DNA of 64,000 nucleotides, from positions 62,001-126,000 of the forward strand of contig LATX02000183.1 of assembly GCA_001466705.2 (NCBI GenBank), written 5' to 3'. Under the pieces are notes generated by a model. That model was not told the DNA's origin. It did no database searches and saw nothing but the letters and a program-made list of their open reading frames with translations. The position numbers were made by a program, and so were the translations under genes. The stretch comes from Moniliophthora roreri (Eukaryota; Basidiomycota; Agaricomycetes; Agaricales; Marasmiaceae). Of the stretch, positions 1-12,470 are shown in pieces (within the stretch, counting starts at the first letter, position 1; each line of letters starts with the position of its first letter).

Positions 1-1420
1 ACCAACCCTTAAGTCAAATCGATCGAAGCGACTCGGAAATATCAACAAGGATCAGGATGTACTCTTCAACCAGGAAATAAGTCACGGTCTGACAACACTA
101 ATTGTTCGTCATCGAAAGGAATGAGCCAAGATTCACGCATGAATTATCGGTTTGCTCAAGCATCAGACAAGCGGTCATGTACAGCCTGAGGAGTCTGGTA
201 TCTTCAGGCTCGGTCCATACTCTATGTCACAGCGTCTGGTACTAGTTCGCGATGTGACTGCAGACAGATGTAACGCAGCACTGAAATACATGACTCCTGA
301 ATTTGTGACTTTAAAAATATGCAAACTGCTAGTCTGGACCTGCGTGCTCTCGTATCCCTGGGTAATATCCAACGCCCTCTTAACCCTTCCTCCAATCCAC
401 TCCCCGCCTATCTCCTTCCACTCATCACTGTTTCTACCCACTATACTCCCGGGACAGACACACCAGAATATGCCCGAGAGACCAAAGTCGCTATAGGTCA
501 ATCCCTCTCCTTCGAGCGTAGGTTTGTCCCGATATAGCTCGTCAAAAACCTTCTTCGTGGACTTCCATACTTTCATCGCTTCCCCGGGTATCAGAATGGC
601 CGCCGGGTCGCCATAGGCTTTTCAATGACCTTCGAAACTTTTTGGCCTACTGTAGCCATTAATTTGTCGAACAGGTGATGGGCCACTTCCATATCCCCAC
701 TATCGTCTGGGTGAATTTGAGGTTTCTGTGAGGAAGGGTACGGTGTATCGGGGTGTTTTGCCATCTTTTTAACTCCAGTCGAGCTGCACCGACGGATATA
801 ACGGTTGGCTAAATATCTTTGTAACGGAGAAGTTTGAGTTCATATGAGTTTCTTGTAATTCAGAAAGCTGAATCGGCGTGAGTACGATTGAAGGTGAAGG
901 AATGGATGCGAACGAAAATTATCCTCCAAACGAAAGGCGAGAGATCGGTATCTTTGTCGTCGACGACGATGGGTCTGATATCGGTAATCATGTCAATATT
1001 TCTTGATGATTTCTGGAGGTGGTGCTGTCAATCGAATAATGGGTAGAGACATCTTTAACCTTATATACGTTTTGGAGAGCGTGATAAATATCAATATCGA
1101 ATACACCGAGTGAGTGGGAGGGCGGTGAGTAAGCTGCTAAGCAAGACGAACCGCTCGATCAGCAATGAAAGGCGATCGGAATTTCCATATTATCAAAACG
1201 CCATTGTAGAGGAGCCGTTAGTAAGCTTAGCAGCAGTTACACTCGAGGATACGAACGCACTGTGATATCGAACACAGAGAACAGACGCAGGTCGGATTCG
1301 ACCTGGAGGCTCATCCCCACAATCACAAGGATAGCAATTATTTGCACGGCGGAAGCTGGGCAGAGGCATTGAATATAGTAAAAAGATCGCTTGAAGAACC
1401 ATCCTAGTAGTCTTGCATGG
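1..1420. other. No gene recognised
   Basis: Open frames here are short, overlap on both strands, and show neither a recognisable domain nor consistent splice signals. I see no RNA gene or repeat ends in it. It may be decayed coding sequence, but nothing supports a specific call. Confidence 0.4.
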
Positions 1421-2140
1421 GCTCAGGTCCATCCAAATTGTGAGCCGGGCCTTAGGCCGTCAATTTAGGCCGTCTCAGGCGCGGCTCGGGCTCAAGCCAC
1501 GGCTCATTGGTAGCGTGAGGTGTTTTGTGCCTGGGATAAGAACCAATACTTGGAATGACACCGAGTAAGGGTTCTAGGGTGGGTGAATGTGTTTTGATTG
1601 CTTTCTACGTGTCTTATACGTGCTAGATGACAATGGAAATCCATTTTGGCCTACGACTGGCATGCGGAGTTAGCGAGAAATATGCTATTAGACAATGTGA
1701 CCACGCACCAAAGGACCCTTGACTTCCAAGTTATTTGACTCGCAACGACAACTTGATACCAACACGCGCTACAAATGCTTATTCAACGAATTCCGATCAA
1801 GAAATTGTAATATCTTCTGGTTGATGATAAAGCCGTGCTCGGACATGGTCATGAAAGGGTGTCAAGATTAGAGGTAAGCTGCAAGTGATTCAGATGTGCA
1901 GGAGGATACTAACTGAAGCCAGGTGTGTATACCGACCCATTGAAATCGTCCACACAGCTTCTCCGCAAGGCGTCAGTGTGAACGATGACAACGAAATTTT
2001 TTCATCGTGAGAAGGACCCATTTCGGCGCTTGAACGAGTATCTGAGCGCCTGCAGAGCCACGGCCCAGGGCCCTATAAAAAGCTCGGCTCGGGCTCAACT
2101 AGGGCGGCTCAGACCGGCCCACGGCTCAGAGCCGAGCCTG
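1421..2140. mobile_element. Candidate non-autonomous element bounded by GGCTC/GAGCC-rich blocks
   Basis: A block at about 1421-1514 and another at about 2047-2140 are dense in GGCTC, GAGCC and GGGCC words, in partly inverted arrangement; the ~530 bp between lack them. Such sub-terminal short repeats are typical of hAT-type DNA transposons, so a non-autonomous hAT-like element is possible. I could not define exact termini or an 8 bp target duplication. The alternative is two unrelated GC-rich patches. Confidence 0.2.
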
Positions 2141-2400
2141 TGCAAAACATTCTAAAACGTGTAAGCATGTCTTTGGCTCCGATAATCATGGAAGGATTCT
2201 GGAGCTCTACCCGGAGACATGCATTCCTGAATATGGCAAGAAAATTATCGTGCACTTACCGCAGTGGGCCATCAGGGTCCGACGGAGTACGTTTCTGGTG
2301 TTGCGGTTTTGCGGGAAACTTTCTAAGTGCTAATGACGATGAGAGCGAAGCGGAACGACGAAATGAACCAAACGAACCAAACAAAATGATTCCCGCTATC

Positions 2401-2600
2401 TTTACTAGCGGGTCTTGGTCCAAAATCCCTCGTTTTACTAAGCATTTCGACGAAAAGTTCCCACGTACTCTCGCCCTGTTCTGCTCTGCTTGGTTTACTA
2501 AGCAGACTACCAGGAATTCCCACGCACTCTGGCTTGCCCTGCTTTCGTTTGCTTGGTTTACTAAGCACTTGACCAGGAATTCCCACCCGCTTTTGCTTCG
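2401..2600. repeat. Imperfect tandem repeat, 60-63 bp unit, about three units
   Basis: The word TTTACTAAGCA recurs at 2434, 2494 and 2557 (spacing 60 and 63 bp). Around it TGCTTGG, CCAGGAATTCCCAC and GCCCTG recur in the same order. An open frame of 167 codons crosses the array (2140-2643), but its repetitive content is explained by the tandem units and the opposite strand is equally open, so I do not call a protein. Confidence 0.7.
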
Positions 2601-2927
2601 CACTGCTCTGCCACAGTTAAAATCCATATCCATTAGGGCCTAGGTTCTGATTATCTCATATGCCTGGCAAAACACGTTGTTTCTTGCTCTGCCTGTCGAT
2701 AGAAAGATAGCGGGCGCTGCCGGTACGGCCCCTACCCCGATTATCTATTGACAATTTGACATCTATCAGACCACAACTTTCCCACCTACTTATACGAGGA
2801 GTTTACACAAGGGTAGTCGTTTAGGTTCGCAGCGCACGATTTATATATCTGAGCCGTGTGGCCCGTTTCGGCTAATTATTCCTATAAGAGAAAGAAAAAC
2901 TCACCCATAGACAATTGGCCCTCCGTA

Positions 2928-3234
2928 AGGTATACTGCAAGCGGAACCGGGAACATCACATGGTGTGACTGTATGTGTGACCGGGCCCCAGCACCTCTTA
3001 AGCGCTCTTAAGCGCTAGGTGAACCAGATGGAAAATTGGATTCAACTTGGTACCAGATCGAAAATTGACAAAAACGGCTCCGTGATGGCCTCGAAAATCT
3101 ATGTCTCTAGGAGTTCACGGAGCCCGATATGAACATTACAAATATCTAAGGAGGTTGAATCCGAAATACTAATTTCGTCGCCCTCTTGTCACACTTAATC
3201 ACGTGATGTCCCCGGTTCCGCTTGCAGCATACCT
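2928..3234. mobile_element. MITE, Tc1/mariner-like (TA target site)
   Basis: The element starts AGGTATACTGCAAGCGGAAC at 2928 and ends with the inverse complement at 3200-3234. The 35 bp arms match at 32 positions, and all three differences are A/G transitions. Both ends abut TA (2926-2927 and 3235-3236), the expected target duplication of the Tc1/mariner superfamily. The 307 bp length has no room for a transposase, so it would be moved in trans. Inside is a short direct duplication around 2997-3018 (CTTAAGCGCT twice). Confidence 0.75.
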
Positions 3235-3236
3235 TA

Positions 3237-4640
3237 TGAGGAAGAGAAGGCGGGTCCTAAGGCCTAAAGGAGAGTCGAGACCTGGCAGATGGTCTAGACT
3301 GGTCGTGTCAACCAGGGTTAGGGTTAAAAGATTCATCCCATCACCAGCGACGAGCTCGGTTCTCGTTCACCATCTTCCCTTAGAGTTTGCGCTCTAACAT
3401 AACAGGATGGTACTCTGGTAGCATTTGCATGCTCATATAGAGCATCATGTGGCTACAGGTGAGCTGGAATCGTAATTTGCGAAAGCAGAGTCAGATATCT
3501 GACACTTTTTCAGGCAAGGAAAAGACTTCTAGGACACGACCCAATCGACATAAAAAGCAGGGAAACGTCCCAAACTTCCTGCTTGTCTTTCGATTACTAT
3601 AGCCCTTCGTCCTACCTTACCTGACGGTCGCTGGAATTTATGGTTGAACGAGAAAGGTATGCTGCTGTAGTAATGATGTCTTGCTCTTGCCTTTATTCAG
3701 TCATCAACAGCCTCCCTGTGTCTGGTCGCCGAATGATTAAAGAAAGTCCTGACAACAACTGGACTGGCGTAGCGAGATTTGGCTCAAACATGGACACCGC
3801 CTGTGCAGGCTTATAGTTATATCACCTCGACACGCTAGTAAGAGCTACGGATAAGGTGTGCCTATTTTGTCCAGCACTATCGATTATCCCACATTTTCGT
3901 CATCGTAAAAATTCACAGTTTGACTGGCGTGATTAGCCTGCTCGGTCTAGCGAAGCCAACCATATGCTCTTCTCGTTGCACTACCTATCTCTATTTTCGT
4001 CTTCTTGCTCATTTCTCTTTTTGGGCCCTCGCTGACTTCTGCTTCCCAGGACACGTCACTGCGAACACTCAGTTTAGTATCTGAGCTCGAGAATGGGTAT
4101 TATGGAGTTCCGCATGCCAAGATGCAATCAGCGAGTCCGTATATCACCTACACCATTCATTCCGCTGACCATTTATCTGCAACGACAGATTTCTGACTCG
4201 AAGGTTCCCTTACGGTAGATATGTAAAGAGAAGACTTGCGAAGTACTTCCGAGGCCAGCATAATTTCTCGATCCCCCGACAACTGGTACCGCAATATCTC
4301 CAATCGGAAGCGGGATAGACAGCTCCAGTAACTTCGTTTGTTGGCGCCGTGGTGGTACCTCTTCGCCAGCACCAGCATACGCAAGGTTGTGCGCGCAGAG
4401 CACATCTATACTGATGGAAGAGATGTGTTGACACGACTTGATCTCAAACCACCATCATGACTACAACAGAAATCCGGAATCCCCCTATCAAAATCGCTGC
4501 AATCTCCTCCCTTGAACCTGTCAAATCCGGGATCTCAAATCCAGTCACCGAAGCATGCAGCTCTCGTTGGCATCGAGCATCGGCGACGGGAATGAATCTG
4601 AATGAAATGATGGGCCATGCGGATCTTCTTTGTCATGTTG
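3237..4640. other. No gene recognised; short telomere-like motif
   Basis: No open frame here has a recognisable domain. AGGGTTAGGGTTA occurs at about 3314-3326, two units of the TTAGGG telomere repeat used by many fungi; it is too short to call a telomere scar. Otherwise I see nothing definite. Confidence 0.35.
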
Positions 4641-5310
4641 AGTTCAGGGGGCTTGAATTTCACAAGGCCTCGCTGGTGAGTTCTCTGATCTGATGCATAC
4701 TAAGGATAGCATACTCACTGCAAATTTTTGGCGGTCTAGATATGTAAATAGACGACGCGATTTTCAAGTCTTTCAACACCAGAACTTCTCGCACCGGATG
4801 GCACTGAGTAGCTGCAGGAGATGGACCGAGTAAACAGGCGATCTTCAATGTGGTACGTTCATCATTGGTGCCGTAAAACTTCCTCAGATGCTCGTTACTC
4901 GTTCAGAAAAAGAGTTTTGCTTAACAGAATCGATCATGCTAGATATTATACGGAACTTCCTGAAGACGACCTTAAATTGTCATTTGGGAAAAGTTGGAAG
5001 GAAAGCATGGTCTTTCTTGATCTTTGGGTATCTGGCTACGAGGCTGGAAACTCGTCATCATGAGGCGTGTTTGGGGGACGTGAGATGAAAACATACGGCG
5101 GTATCCTCGGTAAGTGATCATAGCTCTGGTTTGGTCAATTAAATACTCAACCTTCATTTACTATTTTCAGCGAATGCGCTAGACCAAAATCTAACAAAGG
5201 AAATCGGGAACTGATCCTCAATCTGCCCAGGAACGTTAGCAAGAAAGGGAAGCAGAGTGCGTTTCTTAGCCAAGGGCGCATTATAACATTATTCTGACGG
5301 TCATATATTG
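4640..5310. repeat. Degenerate duplicated block, copy 1
   Basis: This stretch resembles 7805-8410 in word order. Both have CTAAGGATA, then CACTGCAA(A/G)TTTTT, a TACAGGAGATGG/TGCAGGAGATGG box, a GTTCGTT/GTTCATT box followed by GCCG/GCC, and further on GTGATCAT(A/G)GCTCTG and CTCAACCTTCA. Similarity is patchy with indels, consistent with an old duplication of a gene or element that no longer has a long open frame. Confidence 0.5.
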
Positions 5311-5482
5311 CAGAACCTATTTTTCATCTCTCGCCAGAGAAACGAAGACATCGACATCGTACTTGCCCTGGGATACGGAGATCCTCTGAATAAGAACTGG
5401 TGCTGGATTTCGTTACTGTCTTTCACAGTAAACAGCCTCGGCGTAGGTCGGCTCAAAAGGTGCTGAGGAGTCCGAGTTCTGG

Positions 5483-5779
5483 ATGGTTGAAGGTACTTCC
5501 TTCCCGATCTTTGCTCCGAACGACACTGACAGTTTCATGAATCCAGGTTGTTCCAACAGGAGTTTCCGTATCAATTGCGCGACATGTCGATATGTCTATT
5601 TGATGATTGCGTCACCTACGATTCAAAAGTTTCAAATTTGTCGAGCCAGAAGCAATAGTAGCCTAGCTCATTCGTCGGCTGTCCCAGGAATCAGTGCGAT
5701 GCTGAACTGCGAAACAGGAAGCTATACCGCGAAACCGCAACTCTGGGATTCTGGTAATGTCAAGTTACTCGAGTAGTAT
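5483..5779 (+). pseudogene. Small Cys-containing protein-like fragment (family copy A)
   Basis: A 97-codon open frame ends in an exon-like stretch reading MLNCETGSY near its C-terminus. This part is similar at DNA level to 12180-12320, where the frame reads LICETGTIPPECDSETEYC. Upstream, INCATC...IASPT aligns with ASATC...LASPT of that later copy. The order of shared pieces suggests a common gene with several introns. I do not recognise the family, and no signal peptide is evident in this frame, so the 5' end is probably missing or on an unrecognised exon. It may be decayed. Confidence 0.3.
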
Positions 5780-5959
5780 CGCAAAACGAGGTTCGTCGTG
5801 TTGTAGTCGTCAGTTCTGTGTATCTGCTACTCGTATGTTGACTGTTTTGTTTCACAGCTAACTTGGTGTCGATGAACGAAACGTGCGATCAACCCTCAAG
5901 GATGGAAGCGCGCTGGGCTAGGCATACCCAAGGCAGGTTTTCAGTGTGCGTTCGGGTGT

Positions 5960-7800
5960 TGCCTCGTGTATCTAACGACCACCAACCTAGCCGTTGACTG
6001 TCTAGGTCCCCGAGCCCAATCTGCTAGTCATCGAACCAACTTCAAGCGCACGGGCTCGTTCTGCGGCTTACCATCAAGCTCACCAATGCCCATGCTTCGA
6101 CCGGATCTCGCTGTTCGCTATGCGTCTTGCCGCACTCGGGAAGAATTGTGCCATCTGAAAGAAGTCTCCCAGAGCTCCCCCAAGGATCACGAAGCTTATC
6201 AAGGTCAAGGTGCGTCTACGCTCTCGACATTCCCATTCTCAACACCCGCGACGCTATTATTGTTTATCTGCCTCTTCGGTCGCCCGTTGAAATGCCTTTC
6301 TCTACTCACACCACTCATCTCTCCTGTACTTCAAATGCTGACCTCCGCCTCACAGAACCCTGCAAACGTCCTTAGGTCTGGTCTGGTTTTGTAACGGAGT
6401 GTGGGAGCTATCCTGGAACTGTGGCTACTTGGGTTGTTAACAGTGAGTCCCTTTGCGGTTTCGTAACTTTCATTTAGCTAACGATTGCCACCAGACTCCA
6501 AGCGGGGCGAGTGGAGCGACGTCAAGAGGAAGAATGTTTTCAACATAGTTTCCAACATCCTGGGTTCTTGTATTTTGTCGTATGCGTTCGGCGGCGATAG
6601 CTGTACAGGAAGCTTCGGCAGACTCATTTCTCAGTGATGCAATAACGCACTTTTTCATATGGATTGTATTGGCAACAGAGAGGAGAGGACCTCGTCATTG
6701 CTTCTTGAACCGGCGAAGTCGCAACCCATTGCGCACCTCAACCCGGGACCCAGGCTTCTTTGAGGAAACTCTCCATCACCCTTCGTCTCCGAAGTCTTCC
6801 GTATACTGATGGACCTGCCTCGCCTGCAGAAAATAGGAGTGCGGCGCATGTTGGAGTGCATCAGTCTCCTCAGCAAGCCATTGGTGCCTCTCACGGTAGA
6901 TTGCCTTACACATCTACATGGATCAAACGAACCACTCCATTCCGTCCATTCCGCTCAACCAGCCGGAATTATTCCTGCTGTCGAAATCTCTCCATACCAC
7001 TCTGGATTCATTCGGACCATCACGGACTCTATTACTAGATCGTCGGTGAAATCAGGGTTTGGAGGGTCACAGGCGAATGTTGGTGATGAAAGCTCGGGCC
7101 CGAGTGTGTTGAAGTCGGAAGCAAGCCACTGTCTTCATGCATACGGGGATAACAAGGATACCATTGTGAATACTCTCATGTTACAATATACAAGGTACTA
7201 TTCTAGGTTTTCATGTATCCATTCAGCTGTATTCGGGATATCGAGTGGGATAGAGATCTTGAAGTCGTGGAACCGATATTGTATCTTATAAAGCCTGGAA
7301 ATGCAGCAGTATCCGGAACAAGGCAATCTCGAGGTGGACCAGGTGGTGATGTTGGCAATGAGGAAACAGTCCTGGTGTTACCGGCGATGAAAGATGCTCG
7401 GAATAAATGTACCGGTACCCTAACGAGAACGTCCTGCCCGGCGCCCGAGCACCCGAGTCCAGAGTCAAATGAGATTATCAAAGTCTGTCAAGTCCAGTAT
7501 CGTGATACCTGAAGGCAAGAGTTCCATACGAGAGCAGAATCTATTCCAGGTCGAAGAGTCGCTCTGCAGATACTAGTGACCACGCGGAATGACCTTGTTG
7601 AAGAACAAAAGACGCGTCAACGTAACTTGATCCCGAACCATCATCATCATCACCGTGACAGCACGTATTCTGAGCCTGATTTCTCACCGGAAGATTTAGC
7701 GCCAAGATTCGGGAAAACAATCGGCCAGGGGAATTTTTCGTCGGATTGGGTTCAAGGGCTTGGTTTTTACAAGGAGACGGTTTTGCTGGGCTGTTCTACG
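5960..7800. other. No confident gene; decayed coding-like sequence
   Basis: The first ~100 bp continue the similarity between the copy near 5.7-6.0 kb and the one near 12.2-12.5 kb (shared words GCGCTGGGCTAGGC and CAGTGTGCGTTCGGGTGTTG). Beyond that, open frames of up to 160 codons on the plus strand (for example 6809-7291) show no domain I can name. Confidence 0.3.
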
Positions 7801-7804
7801 TAGC

Positions 7805-8410
7805 TGGTGAGTCTTATCCAATAGACGCTAAGGATAAGTCGCCCACTGCAAGTTTTTAGGGTCTCCTTTATACAAATTTAAGCGCGACCTCTCAAGCTCT
7901 TCCACACAAGAACACTTCACGTCTATCGGCGCAGAAAGATGGGCTTGCTACAGGAGATGGGACGAACAAGCAAACAATGCATGCCGAGGTCCGTTCGTTA
8001 CCGCTAGTGCCAAAAAATCTTTTGGACGTTCATTCGTCTATGAAAATTTTTAGTCGACACTTTATCGTAACAAACTGCCAGTCCATGCGAACAATAAGCG
8101 CTTGAAGACAATAACATATCAGATTGTCGTCTGGAGAGGGTCGGAAACCACGGCCCCCGTGCTGGAAGATTCGTTTGGAGGACATTACATGAGCATAGTA
8201 CGATGACATCCTCAGTGGGTGATCATGGCTCTGTTTCACCTTAGTCAAATGCTCAACCTTCAACGAACGCTGCAGGCGAAAGTCAACTATCCATATTGGG
8301 AACCTATGCGAGAATATTAGCGGAAAAGGAGACGCAGGCCGCGTTCTTCGACAAGTCACTCGTTGTAGAACCTGTGTTTCGTATAGCTGTCTGGTCAGAG
8401 CAATAGGAAA
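7805..8410. repeat. Degenerate duplicated block, copy 2
   Basis: This is the counterpart of 4640-5310 (see the shared boxes listed there). The two copies have diverged by many substitutions and small indels, and neither has an uninterrupted frame through the shared part. A GCAGAACCTATTTTTC/GTAGAACCTGTGTTTC box continues the match at about 5312 and 8366. Confidence 0.5.
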
Positions 8411-8429
8411 GAGCTCTGGCACACTTTTT

Positions 8430-10265
8430 GTTGTACCGTGTACAGAGGCCTGGCCCCTGATTCTGGATACGGACTAGAGCTGGGGTCTGTCATCGGCCAG
8501 TTCAAGTGATACTGCTGTGCTGGATGTCTCGGGTTACCTAGGGTTATGGTACTTTCTTTCTTGTCTTCACTGCTCTGGGTGGTGCTGACGCGATTTCATG
8601 AACCTAGGTCATCGGTAGAGGTTCCGTGACGCTTCAGGCTGGGAATGCGCAGGTCTATTCATCGCTTCTGTTGCATCAAGCTAGAATGAAGAACAGCCAT
8701 TCTCACTTCTCAGGCATACCATGAGGTGATAATTCTTGCTGGTGAAGTGTCAGAATACACTCTTTGCAGAAGGTTTTGGAGGTTTGTGTCACTTGTCTGT
8801 CTTGGTCGAGCGCGTGTTGAGATTGGGAACAGAAACGATGCCGTACTGGCGGTTTTCCCAGCATCATCCACAATTTCGGACTCTGCGCTGGATCAAGTCG
8901 AAACCAGGCTATGGAATCAAGCCGTTCTTCGATAACTCCAGGCGATCCCAGCGAAGTTTTTTGTCAGGTCGGGTTCAAATTTGGGACGGGAAGCTTTAAT
9001 GGGGGATACAGTAGAAACGTGAAAACTGGGTCGTTTGAGTTGTCGGTGAGCTTGTCCCTCCCGAGCGGGAGTAAAAACTGATCTTCTCATTGCAACGTTC
9101 CGAATAATCTGCAGAAAACCACCTCCGGAGTCCCTAAAGATTACCATAACCGACCTCCATAATGACCCCTCCGGCGTGAAGGGACATACTGGGCGATAAT
9201 CATTGTCGAAGTGCGCCCGTCACCTAAAAGCTGTCGTGGTATTCATTTCCCCTTCAGGAAACGGGAGGCGACAAATCCGGCATTTCAGCCTTGTCTCTGA
9301 CACGCGATACAGAATGACTAGGCTGCCCATCCATCGTCACCATTCGTCGTCTCTTCGGAGTTTGAGTCGATGGAGCCCTACCTCGCGTGCCTCGGTCATA
9401 AGTCATTTTTGCCTTCCAATCTTCGTCGAATAGTCGGGAGACAGAGAGGTTTATTATAACGAAGGGCCCGAGATTCGCGGGATTTCTGATTGTTGAATCC
9501 GGAAGGATGATGTTCGGAGGAAATAACTGGAGAAAAGTGATCTATACGGTGACATCGATGGTGAGTAACTTTCCCATTTCCAGCGTGGGTCAGATGCTAA
9601 TATACCTCATATCGTAATGAAAGCGAAAGCGACTGAACAGTGAAAACTTGGACGATGGGAGGTAGATCCCATCCCAAGATCGATTCTCAGGCACGATACT
9701 GACTGGCGTTCTTTATGAAGCCCTTGCCCCCATCGTAAGTCGTCGAAGCACCACACGATGATGGAGAACTGTCAGTCTTACTGTCTATCAAGTCATGGCC
9801 AACCGCAGAATAGATGTTTGTTGATGCCAGTTATCGATATAACCCCATTTTGCACGTCGCAATGCAAGGTCATGGTAATTTGTGATATTGGCTTCGCTTG
9901 ATCGAGCCGAGAAAACACTCGTCTGTCATGGCGGCGTTCTTTTTCGCCCATCTCGGGGTTTCCTTTCCCTTTCCTTTGTCTTTTTCGTACACCTCTGGTT
10001 TGCTTGCTGACTTACGTCATGCAGAACACGCGCACCAACTTCTGATCTTGTACATCAAGGCCTGTAGCAGTGTTCTAGAATGGCCCCCCAGATGTCAGGA
10101 TGAACGATGCCTTAAGGCAAAAGAGTACCATCTTGCTGTACCACAAGTTCGACTCACCCTCGGTTAGACATCGAAATCTTGGCGTCAAGCAGAAGACCTC
10201 CAACGTCGTTGAAGCGAGCGCGATACACGTCGCAAGCATGCTCGCCTCAACGCGAGCAGCTGAGA
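8430..10265. other. No gene recognised
   Basis: Several 70-90 codon frames overlap on both strands without domains or convincing splice structure. A short stretch near 8430-8530 resembles the signal-peptide-bearing exon of the 10.3 kb gene (a GCC CTG-like then GGATAC-like pattern), suggesting another decayed copy. Confidence 0.3.
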
Positions 10266-10270
10266 CAGTG

Positions 10271-10645
10271 ATGCCAGGAGCTTTATTTCAGTCGTTCCTG
10301 CTAGCTACAGCGGCTGTGGCCCTGGATACTGGATCACCGCCGTTGCTTGATCCCGAGCCAAGGTCGTGTACCGAACCAAGGAGCTGGTGCTGCTCGAACA
10401 GAATCGTTCGAGCTATGTAGGTTTCTATCCCGACTTTCTTCGCGTAAAATGGTTCTGACGAGGCTTTTGTAGCGGTGACTCTGGCTTGTATGCAGACAAA
10501 AGCTTAGAGCTTACTCGAAACGGCTCTTTCGCCGCCAGCAATGTGGTATGCGTACCCCATCTTCTTCATTCACCATGCATCGCCCTGACCTATCGAAAGC
10601 AGCTTTTAGCAAGCAATATCTGAACTCCTGATTGTCCTCATGTAG
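10271..10645 (+). CDS. Putative small secreted Cys-containing protein (family copy D)
   Basis: From the ATG at 10271 the first exon encodes a typical signal peptide (hydrophobic run LFQSFLLATAAVAL), followed by a short Pro/Cys-containing stretch with SCTEPRSWCC. A donor GTAGGT at 10417 and acceptor TTGTAG at 10472 join it in frame to an exon reading GDSGLYADKSLELTRNGSF, to about 10545. A GTATGC donor and CTTTTAG acceptor (10609) would then give a short last exon with a stop near 10645. The product would be about 84 residues and extracellular. I do not recognise the family. Related but more decayed sequences lie near 5.3-5.8, 8.4 and 12.0-12.5 kb. It may itself be partly decayed. Confidence 0.35.
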
Positions 10646-10769
10646 AGGGAAAAGCAGAGATATTTGTTAGATGGTGAACATGGAGTCGGTCCTCTAATGA
10701 GGATACCTAGGCTAATCAAGTTCGTGTTGTTTGATCCTTCATTGAGCAGATACTAACCCATGGATCAGC

Positions 10770-11400
10770 CAGAGTGTGATTCTACAACCGAGTTTGTCAA
10801 ATTGCCCAACAAGTATACTTAGAAACGAGGTCCGTTATTGGTTCTGCATATCTGATACTGTTCTGCTGATCAAGCCTTAGCACCAACACCTTCGGATGTA
10901 TATCCACGTCAACACCAGTCCCATCCCGAACCGCAATGAGTATGACGGACGAGGAAGATTAGGATAGCTACCCAGTCTTAGTTTCGGGCGGTGGTATGAA
11001 CGGCTTCAGCACCTTCGTTTTCCGAAAGACACGGTGCCGACTGTTCGCACACGGGCTATGAAAGCAGTTCTAAATATGCACCGGCACCGGAGAAGTTTTG
11101 GAAGTCGTCCACGGTGGTTATATCCCCAAGCAGCGACGACATAGGACATAGGGCAATGGATCGGATTGGGTACATGTAGTCCTATTACCGCTTTTGGTCA
11201 GATGCGGGTTCCCACGACGAAAGACATGCCCTCGGATGCTCTGCAAACCTCGAACACTAGGACATTCGGAGGCCTATCAAACCTGTACGACCGAAGTACG
11301 CCTATCCAGGGCATTGGAGGAATTGATGTATGAGTTTGAACTTCAGGTATGGAGATCAAACATTTTGACATACCGTTCGATGATCTGACTTGCTACCCCA
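10770..11400. other. Fragment of the same Cys-containing family, then no gene
   Basis: At about 10771-10821 the frame reads QPECDSTTEFVKLPNKYT then a stop, closely matching PECDSETEYCQV of the copy at 12.2 kb, behind a possible ATCAG acceptor. It may be the terminal exon of a neighbouring copy. Nothing further is recognised up to 11.4 kb. Confidence 0.3.
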
Positions 11401-11491
11401 TAGATGGATTATGAGCAATCTCTAGCCGTCAATCGAAATTGTCACTCATATTTCTCGAGACTCTGCCTCTTCGCCGTCGAACGCGTCAACA

Positions 11492-11680
11492 GTGACGGTG
11501 GCGTTCACCAAAACTCCCTCCAACACGCGACCAATACTTTCCATGATGCACATTATTCCTCCATCGAATCGTCGGTCATCTGACGCATCCGAGCCCTATT
11601 GCAGCCAGTGCGACAGAACCGATCCCAACCCGTGCAAGATGGTTAGCTTGAAAGGACACGCGTGGTATGCTCTTTGACTG
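11492..11680 (+). other. Short Cys-containing coding-like fragment
   Basis: The frame contains EPYCSQCDRTDPNPCKMV, with three Cys in eleven residues, followed by GTATGC donor-like sequence. It resembles one exon of the decayed small-protein family by cysteine content only; I found no clear alignment to the other copies. Confidence 0.2.
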
Positions 11681-11999
11681 GATAGATTTTAACGCGATCC
11701 TGACAATTGTTCATTGTAGAAGTGGTCCTCTCTTCCCGCTAGCGCAATGGAGGAAAATCGCGACATCGTAGTTAGGTTGCGAAATTGTCCCCGGCCTCTC
11801 GTCCTGAATACGATGCCAATAGGCGAGTAGTTCGCAAAGTGTTGCTACGCAGGATGACTCGGACCTTAGATGCTTAATGTTATCAAGGTGCTTCTGTCTT
11901 AATCCTCGCTACCCATAAGGGATGTCAACATATTATATGAACACAGGTCGTGTAGAGGCAAAGCTCAGACCGGAATATCCGAAGTCAGGCACACGACGT

Positions 12000-12470
12000 G
12001 CCCATTTGACGCTTCTGCCACTTGTGATTCACAAGAGCAGTTGAACTCGCTTGCCAGCCCAACTAGGGGGAAAGGTGTACAAGTTGTCCGACGTATCAGA
12101 GTCTTGGATGTGCAAAAATTTTGGCTGACAGTGAAGGGTTCAAGGTATGTGTTGGTCGCTCATGTTGATCGAGAGCGCATGCTGATCTGTGAAACAGGAA
12201 CCATACCGCCAGAGTGTGACTCCGAGACCGAGTATTGTCAAGTTCTTTCACAAGCGCTAGTAGCGGCGAAGGTTTGTTGTGTTGACGTTGACTTTCTGTA
12301 TCTGATGCCGATAAACTAGGTATTTTGTTTGGTGGCTGACCTGGTGCCAGGAATCTATGGTCTAGGTTCCTGGGGAATGTGAAGGAGCGCTGGGCTAGGC
12401 GTACTCGAGGTGAGTCTTCAGTGTGCGTTCGGGTGTTGTCTTACATTCTCACCATCGGATTTAGTGTACA
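12000..12470 (+). pseudogene. Small Cys-containing protein-like gene copy C, probably decayed
   Basis: Pieces reading TTCPFDASATCDSQEQ and LICETGTIPPECDSETEYC lie in one plus-strand region, separated by a possible short intron (GTATGT at about 12145). The second piece aligns with copy A (near 5.7 kb) and with the fragment at 10.78 kb. The DNA match to copy A continues another 200 bp into intron-like sequence and an exon reading KERWARRTRG. Not recognised as a known family. Confidence 0.35.

Noticed and set aside
2140..2643. 167-codon plus-strand open frame
   Set aside because: Explained by the 60-63 bp tandem repeat. The opposite strand is open over the same stretch, and the translated repeats are just the DNA units.
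3314..3326. Interstitial telomere (TTAGGG) signal
   Set aside because: Only two units; too short to distinguish from chance in 64 kb.
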